DNA of 64,000 nt, taken from the NCBI RefSeq assembly GCF_001643375.1, contig NZ_LSHB01000002.1, positions 1 to 64,000 of the forward strand, in the 5' to 3' direction. Of the stretch, positions 59,278 to 64,000 are shown piece by piece (position 1 is the first letter of the stretch; the number at the start of each line of letters is the position of its first letter). The translations under genes were made by a program, and so were the position numbers. This DNA comes from Chryseobacterium sp. FP211-J200. Lineage in GTDB: Bacteria; Bacteroidota; Bacteroidia; Flavobacteriales; Weeksellaceae. The notes under the pieces are model-generated. The model had not been told where the DNA came from. It did not search any database and saw only the letters and a list, made by a program, of their open reading frames with translations.

Positions 59278-60198
59278 ATGAAGAATAAATACTTACTAAT
59301 CCTATCTGTTATTTCGTCATTTGCTTTCGCTCAGCAAAACATCTCGTTTGAAAGTTCTGAAGGTTACACATTGGGAGACATCAACGGACAAAATGGTTGG
59401 ACAGTGACAGAATCCAGCGATGGTCCATTGACAAATCAAATTGTAACCAACGAACGTGCTAGTTCTGGAACTTATGCTTTCAAAAATGCTCACGTAGCAC
59501 AATTTGGCGACCAATGGTTTCCTATTTTTGGAATCGAGAAATCTTTTTCGCCAGCTTTGGATTACAAGAACACAACCATTTCTTACGACTTCTACTCTTC
59601 TGACCAAAACGGTTCTGACTTCGAGTTTGCCTTGTATCACGAAAATTTGGAAGATGAAGTGTTTGATATCGTAACGGCTGTTGGGTTTGAAAACAGAGGA
59701 AACATCTACATCTATCCCGACTTGAATCTAGGAGGTTACACCATCACCACTGCAAAATGGCAAGTGAACAGATGGTACAACTTGAAAATCGAATTCACTG
59801 AAGCTAATATCAAATATTACTTGGACAACAACTTGATCCTATCAGTTGCCAACAACAGCAAAGTAAACTTGGATGGCATGAATTTCCTGCATAATAACTT
59901 CGGCGGTGACGCTTATTACGATAATATCATCGTTAACGATGAAGTTTTGGCAGTCAATGATGCAAAAAAAGGAAACATCAAACTTTATCCAAATCCAGTA
60001 AAAGACATTTTGAAACTGAACCTTCCAAATGGTGAAAAAATCGCAACCATCGAAGTTTACAACACGCTTGGACAAAAGGTTTCGGACTTCAGCAATGTTG
60101 AGGAAATCAATCTAAAAGAATTGAAATCCGGCGTTTACATCATTAATTTGAAAAATAACAAAGGAAAAACTTACACTTCCAAAATTGTAAAACAATAA
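59278..60198 (+). CDS. Secreted T9SS cargo protein, jelly-roll domain
   Basis: A 306-residue exported protein with a signal peptide (LILSVISSFAFAQ), a single LamG/concanavalin-like beta domain (residues about 20-220: QNGWTVTESSDGPLTNQIV, TISYDFYSSDQNGSDFEFAL, WYNLKIEFTEANIKYYLDNN), and a T9SS sorting tail IKLYPNPVKDILKLNLP...TYTSKIVKQ. Function unknown; it should be surface-exposed. It is monocistronic, followed by a strong terminator. Confidence 0.85.
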   Translation: MKNKYLLILSVISSFAFAQQNISFESSEGYTLGDINGQNGWTVTESSDGPLTNQIVTNERASSGTYAFKNAHVAQFGDQWFPIFGIEKSFSPALDYKNTTISYDFYSSDQNGSDFEFALYHENLEDEVFDIVTAVGFENRGNIYIYPDLNLGGYTITTAKWQVNRWYNLKIEFTEANIKYYLDNNLILSVANNSKVNLDGMNFLHNNFGGDAYYDNIIVNDEVLAVNDAKKGNIKLYPNPVKDILKLNLPNGEKIATIEVYNTLGQKVSDFSNVEEINLKELKSGVYIINLKNNKGKTYTSKIVKQ

Positions 60199-60211
60199 TT
60201 GAAAACTTTGA

Positions 60212-60244
60212 AATCCCGTTCTAATTGAACGGGATTTTTTTTTA
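60212..60244 (+). terminator. Terminator after the 59278 gene
   Basis: Perfect 10-bp stem AATCCCGTTC / GAACGGGATT, 5-nt loop, T-run. Confidence 0.9.
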
Positions 60245-60287
60245 AAGGTGAGTTATATTAACACCTTAGTTGAATTAAAGAATTAAA

Positions 60288-60392
60288 TCATAGGTCACAT
60301 TAGAACACATTAGTTTTAAAAATCAAAGATTTTATCTAAAGTGAACTTTACCTATTTTCAATTTTAAAATCTCAAGTGACTTAAGTGTTTTA
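60288..60392. repeat. GTCACATTAG...AAGTGACTTAAG intergenic repeat
   Basis: Left end TAGGTCACATTAGAACACAT, right end CAAGTGACTTAAGTGTTTT, imperfectly inverted, with A/T-rich middle. Resembles a diverged relative of 19841-19978 and of common flavobacterial spacer repeats. Confidence 0.5.
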
Positions 60393-60427
60393 AAAAATAA
60401 ATATCTTTAATAAAAATTAAAAAAACA

Positions 60428-61096
60428 ATGTCAACAGCCATCAATCCAGAAACGCTCAATTTCCTTTCAACGCTAGAAATCAATAACAACAGAGAATGGT
60501 TCAACGAAAACAAACAGCTCTATTTGGAAGCCAAAGCGAACTTTGAAAATGTGGTGAACGAAATCATCGCCGAAGTGGCCGAGTTTGACGAAAGCGTCGA
60601 ACGATTGGAAGCTAAGAATTGTATTTTCAGGATTTACAAAGACACTCGATTTTCCAAAGACAAAACGCCTTACAAAACCAACATCGGCGCGTCGCTCGTA
60701 GAAAAAGGTCCGAAAACATTAAACCACGCTGGATATTACATTCATCTGGAAAATGGAAAATCTTTTCTCGCAGGTGGCGTCTATATGACCGAACCGAAAA
60801 ATCTGAAAGCCATCCGAGAAGCCATCAGTTCTGACGGCGAAAAATTCATGAAAATCCTCAATAAAAAATCCTTCAAAGATGTTTTGGAACTGCAAGGCAC
60901 ACAATTGGTGAAAGTTCCGCAAGGTTTCGATAAGGAAAATCCAATGGCCGATTATCTTAAATTCAAACAATTTACCGTGTTCCATCCTTTGTCAGACAAG
61001 GAAGTTTTGGATAAGAACTTTGTAAAAAATACGGTGAAGGTTTTGAAGGAAATCTATCCATTCAATCGGTTTTTGAATGAAGCGATTGGAAAGTAA
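60428..61096 (+). CDS. DUF2461 domain-containing protein
   Basis: A 222-residue soluble protein of the DUF2461/TIGR02453 family. Recognised by NFLSTLEINNNREWFNENKQ, RIYKDTRFSKDKTPYKTNIG (the family signature), HAGYYIHLENGKSFLAGGVY and YLKFKQFTVFHPLSDKEVL. Function is unknown; no enzyme residues can be assigned. Its neighbours are a T9SS cargo gene and two membrane protein genes, which give no clue. Confidence 0.92.
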   Translation: MSTAINPETLNFLSTLEINNNREWFNENKQLYLEAKANFENVVNEIIAEVAEFDESVERLEAKNCIFRIYKDTRFSKDKTPYKTNIGASLVEKGPKTLNHAGYYIHLENGKSFLAGGVYMTEPKNLKAIREAISSDGEKFMKILNKKSFKDVLELQGTQLVKVPQGFDKENPMADYLKFKQFTVFHPLSDKEVLDKNFVKNTVKVLKEIYPFNRFLNEAIGK

Positions 61097-61147
61097 AATT
61101 AAAATCGGATTGATCGTTCGGAGTATTATTTTAAATAAATCAAACCA

Positions 61148-62077
61148 ATGAAAAATCGAAGTATCATTCTGCTTGTCGTTTGTGTTTTTATCAATTTGCT
61201 AATTGGTAATTTTGCTTTGTTGATGTTTCCAGATATGGATTTTCCATATCGGATTCTGATTTCATTGCTCATTATTGTTATTTATGGAACTGTATTTTTC
61301 CAATTAGACAACGATGAAAATCAAATTTTCAACAAATGGAAATTGGCGGGTATTGCAATTTTGTTAAGTCTTTTAGGAATGTTGGTGGCGTGTATTTTCA
61401 CTTCGATTGGGATGCGTTTGCCAAGTGATGATGTTGTCACAGCCGGATTGAAAGGCATCATTCCATTGTTCATCTTTTCGATCATATTTGCTTCGCCGTT
61501 TTGGATTCCGCTGGCGATTGTGAATTTTATTTGTCTTATTTATATGAAGAAAAAAACGCATAAAACGAATCCTAATTTCATATTTCCCTATTCCACCGAC
61601 AAAGAAATCAAACGCCAACAAATCTGGGAAAACCTTCAAACTGGACTTTTGTTTGAAGACACTCTGGTTTTCATTCCTTGGCTCACGCCTTACTCCGAGC
61701 TGGATCAATATGCCGAAGACAGAAAAGACAGTGGCGACAGAACCAATTGGTTTCTTGGAAAACACAAGATTTTGGACGGTTTTGAATCGTATATTGGCGT
61801 TATGAAATGGCTGGACATCGACAGCAAAAAACCATTTTCCAAAACCGACGAATTCTTAGGTGCCGAAAATAATGGTTATCAAAAATTCTTAGAACTAAAA
61901 GTAAAATTGACAGATCTGCTAGGAGAACCAACATCCATCGAACTGGAAAAATACGACAACCTCGATTTAGGTCATATCGAATGGACGAATGGGAAAGTCA
62001 GTATCTTTTTGAGTGGTATTGAGCAATTTGCTTGTAAGTATCGGCTTTATATGGGGTTGAAGGATGAGAAAAATTAA
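61148..62077 (+). CDS. Hypothetical membrane protein
   Basis: A 309-residue protein with four hydrophobic helices in the first 130 residues (IILLVVCVFINLLIGNFALL, ILISLLIIVIYGTVFF, LAGIAILLSLLGMLVACIF, IIPLFIFSIIFASPFWIPLA) and a charged soluble C-terminal domain (GFESYIGVMKWLDIDSKKPF, LELKVKLTDLLGEPTSIELE). No family recognised. It lies 51 nt after the DUF2461 gene on the same strand and 54 nt before another membrane protein gene, suggesting a small cluster. Confidence 0.7.
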   Translation: MKNRSIILLVVCVFINLLIGNFALLMFPDMDFPYRILISLLIIVIYGTVFFQLDNDENQIFNKWKLAGIAILLSLLGMLVACIFTSIGMRLPSDDVVTAGLKGIIPLFIFSIIFASPFWIPLAIVNFICLIYMKKKTHKTNPNFIFPYSTDKEIKRQQIWENLQTGLLFEDTLVFIPWLTPYSELDQYAEDRKDSGDRTNWFLGKHKILDGFESYIGVMKWLDIDSKKPFSKTDEFLGAENNGYQKFLELKVKLTDLLGEPTSIELEKYDNLDLGHIEWTNGKVSIFLSGIEQFACKYRLYMGLKDEKN

Positions 62078-62131
62078 TAGATGAGGAAATTTTGGATTGG
62101 GTTTTGTTATTTTTAATTTTCAGATAAAACT

Positions 62132-62941
62132 ATGAATCAAAAAAACCTTAGCATCACCATCAAAAAATTTGGCAAAAAGAACGAGTTGGTGCTTTTGCTT
62201 TTCAATGGGCTTTTTCTGATTTTGGGATTGCTGAGTTTATTTTTGAATTGGCGAAATGCGATCGCCATCATTCTGATTTTTGTTCTAGTATTTCTCGATA
62301 AAAAATTCAGAATAAAGTTTTCAATTTTAAGCATAATTTACGTTGTTTCAATTATTTTAATTTCGCAAATACCTGAAATTGAATTTGTAGAAATCCTCGC
62401 CACATCCATACTTTTCTCGCCATTGTTTTTCTATAAATCTAGTTTAGAAAGCATAAAAGATTATCAGAAAAATGATTGCTTCGAAGTTTTTTATTTGGAT
62501 TCTTCCCGATTAAAATGTCTTCACACAGAAGATAATGACTACAAATCCTACGCTTTGAATCCGAAACAATTCCTGAAGACATTTCGCGTCAATGAAATTA
62601 ATTCTTTTGGTTTTGAACGAAATAATTTACTGATTGTCACAAGCAAATTCATCATCAGACCACGAGAATTGAATGCTCAAAATATCGAAAAAATCCAATC
62701 GTTCGTAGAGGAAAACTTCCCTGATAAATTAAATCTCGAAAGTGAACATCACAAAGCTTTGAAGAACGAAAGTGAAATGTACCTTTCAAAACTGTTGCTG
62801 GTTTTGCCTCTTATCTTGGTATTTATCGTCATCTATTTTTTTTGTGACAATGGAAGAAATCAATTAGTGTCTTACAGCTCTATTGCGGTGACAATGTTAT
62901 TCTATATCTTTTTGATTATCAAAATAAAACGCAAAAAGTAA
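62132..62941 (+). CDS. Hypothetical membrane protein with PH-like middle
   Basis: A 269-residue protein: hydrophobic helices near the N-terminus (LLLFNGLFLILGLLSLFL, AIAIILIFVLVFLDKKF, FSILSIIYVVSIILIS, LATSILFSPLFFY), a soluble middle, and two helices at the C-terminus (LVLPLILVFIVIYFFCD, VTMLFYIFLIIKIK). The middle has a bPH-like ring (FEVFYLDSSRLKCL, NEINSFGFERNNLLIVTSKF then IIRPREL), so a YdbT/PH-domain-like membrane protein is possible; not certain. Confidence 0.65.
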   Translation: MNQKNLSITIKKFGKKNELVLLLFNGLFLILGLLSLFLNWRNAIAIILIFVLVFLDKKFRIKFSILSIIYVVSIILISQIPEIEFVEILATSILFSPLFFYKSSLESIKDYQKNDCFEVFYLDSSRLKCLHTEDNDYKSYALNPKQFLKTFRVNEINSFGFERNNLLIVTSKFIIRPRELNAQNIEKIQSFVEENFPDKLNLESEHHKALKNESEMYLSKLLLVLPLILVFIVIYFFCDNGRNQLVSYSSIAVTMLFYIFLIIKIKRKK

Positions 62942-62951
62942 TTTGATTTTT

Positions 62952-62959
62952 TAATTTTG
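62952..62959 (+). promoter_or_regulatory. TAnnTTTG -7 box for the TPR protein
   Basis: Reads TAATTTTG, 18 nt upstream of the TTG at 62978; supports transcription starting just before the open frame. Confidence 0.35.
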
Positions 62960-62977
62960 AAAATAAAGTAGTGAATT

Positions 62978-64000
62978 TTGGAAGCGAAGTTGACAATCAT
63001 CAAACAATGGAAATTCTCCTTGAATCAAAAAGGAAAAGTCCATATGGCTTTCAGGGAGTTTGGTGAGGCTGTGAAGGTTTTTGAAGCGGCAATCAAACTT
63101 CCATCATCCAACAAAAACTGTGAGATTTTTAATAATCTTGGGGTTTGCAAATTCAATCTCGGAAAAGGCTACGAATCTATCCAAGCTTGTCTGCAAGCCA
63201 AAAAATGCTATGAAGAAAGCAAGGAAGTCGCGAAGGTCAATTCCACGCTTTATATGTTGGGCTGGAGCCACGCGTATGTTGGAGAATATGACAAAGCGTC
63301 TTACTACTTTTTGAAACAGCTGGAGATTCTGAAAAAAGATACAGCTCAAGTTCTGAACAGAGGAAAAGTTTACCGCGGATTGGGAATCAATGCTTCTATG
63401 AAAGGTGATTTCAAATCGTCTATCAATTATCTGAATCAGGCATTAAACATTTCAAATTCCAAAAAAGACATTGTTGGCACTTTTGAAAACCTAAGCGCGC
63501 TTTCGTCCAGTTATGCGCAGATGAAAGATTTTGACAACGCCTTCAAATACAGCGAAAAAGGATTAATTGAAGCAAATAAAATCAATGATGAAGCGGTGAT
63601 TCTGGAAGCGAAGATAAACGCAATCACAGCATTGGTTGGTCTTAAGAAATTTGATAAAGCCTCAACATTCATTACCGAAATTGCAAAAGATACAGCCAAA
63701 TATTACTTTGTTCCGACGTTCAAAGTTCAATACTATCAAAACAATTCTTTGATTCAAGAAGGACTTGGTAATTACAAAGACGCTTTGCATTCTCAGAAAC
63801 GTCTGAAACAGTACAACGATTCCATTATTTCTGTCAACAATACGATTGGAATTTCACAGTTGAAAGACCAATATAATTTCGAAAAAGACCAAAACACCAT
63901 TCTTGCCCAAAAAACGGAACTCGGCAAACAGGCTATCAAACTTAAAAACAATACAATTCTTACAATCATCATTTCATCCGTTGCGATTATTTGTCTTGTC
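62978..64000 (+). CDS. TPR protein, 3'-truncated by the window end
   Basis: An open frame of at least 341 codons runs off the right edge. It contains about six tetratricopeptide repeats, with units such as FREFGEAVKVFEAAIKLP, YMLGWSHAYVGEYDKASYYF and NASMKGDFKSSINYLNQALN, followed by a coiled coil (LKDQYNFEKDQNTILAQKTE) and a hydrophobic helix at the edge (TILTIIISSVAIICLV). This layout, TPR then coiled coil then membrane helix, is that of flavobacterial sensor kinases and LuxR-type TPR regulators; the output domain is outside the window. Only TTG (62978) or ATG (63044) starts are available and no signal peptide is seen, so the N-terminus may be incomplete. Confidence 0.75.
   Translation, partial: MEAKLTIIKQWKFSLNQKGKVHMAFREFGEAVKVFEAAIKLPSSNKNCEIFNNLGVCKFNLGKGYESIQACLQAKKCYEESKEVAKVNSTLYMLGWSHAYVGEYDKASYYFLKQLEILKKDTAQVLNRGKVYRGLGINASMKGDFKSSINYLNQALNISNSKKDIVGTFENLSALSSSYAQMKDFDNAFKYSEKGLIEANKINDEAVILEAKINAITALVGLKKFDKASTFITEIAKDTAKYYFVPTFKVQYYQNNSLIQEGLGNYKDALHSQKRLKQYNDSIISVNNTIGISQLKDQYNFEKDQNTILAQKTELGKQAIKLKNNTILTIIISSVAIICLV

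Overview
The window looks like a chromosome segment of a Chryseobacterium-like member of the Flavobacteriia (phylum Bacteroidota). Support seen in the sequence: AT-rich DNA, four proteins ending in type IX secretion (T9SS) sorting tails, a GLPGLI-family protein, and at least a dozen gene starts preceded at short range by the Bacteroidota -7 element TAnnTTTG. No rRNA, tRNA or CRISPR array was found. Family names come from motif and architecture recognition by eye, not from database searches.

Layout. 0-6.5 kb (mostly minus strand): pseudouridine synthase, DinB-like protein, methylmalonyl-CoA mutase small subunit, FtsB/DivIC-like protein, uridine kinase, an Asn/Gln-rich lipoprotein, a SanA-like membrane protein and a flavin/2Fe-2S reductase. 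6.6-9.2 kb: a TlpA-like lipoprotein and a two-gene FecCD-type ABC importer without a binding protein. 9.3-16.7 kb: a fatty-acid beta-oxidation cluster (MarR regulator, FadN, FadA, FadE types) with two unrelated genes lodged in it, a four-helix-bundle (23S IVP-type) gene and a DUF1016 nuclease-like gene. 16.8-18.5 kb: a small AT-rich accessory island with a nonsense-interrupted gene and an XRE antitoxin-like gene. 18.6-22.9 kb: DUF763, ArsC/Spx-like, acyl-CoA thioesterase and a T9SS cargo protein. 22.9-32.2 kb: the complete tryptophan pathway trpE-G-D-C-F-B-A behind an apparent attenuator whose 24-codon leader peptide has three consecutive Trp codons; a frameshifted nuclease, an ankyrin lipoprotein and an OsmC protein sit between trp genes. 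33-41 kb: phage-holin-like membrane protein, DsbA-like protein, an exported deformylase-like protein with an altered metal ligand, and a Cus/Czc metal efflux operon whose inner-membrane pump gene is broken twice. 41-45 kb: GLPGLI protein, two-component system, small secreted protein. 45-56 kb: a haem acquisition locus (ChaN-like, HemS-like, methyltransferase, HmuV, HmuU, HmuT, HmuY, TonB receptor), with two divergently placed T9SS secreted genes preceded by matching Fur-like palindromes; one of them is a HmuY-like protein carrying a T9SS tail. 56-64 kb: lipB, dgt, Fpg/Nei glycosylase, another T9SS cargo, DUF2461, two membrane proteins and a TPR protein that runs off the end.

Between genes there are several dispersed repeat families: a hairpin family seen four times, a family flanking the broken pump gene on both sides, an AACCACAAAAGTCAC inverted repeat, and repeats flanking the four-helix-bundle gene that recur, without the gene, between trpB and trpA. 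The last is the best candidate for an undescribed element: a small gene occupying the loop of a dispersed inverted repeat. The T9SS-sorted HmuY-like protein with its twin iron-type operators is the best candidate for an unrecognised functional system. Three independent gene disruptions (metal pump, nuclease in trp, island gene) may be real decay or consensus errors; read data would decide.
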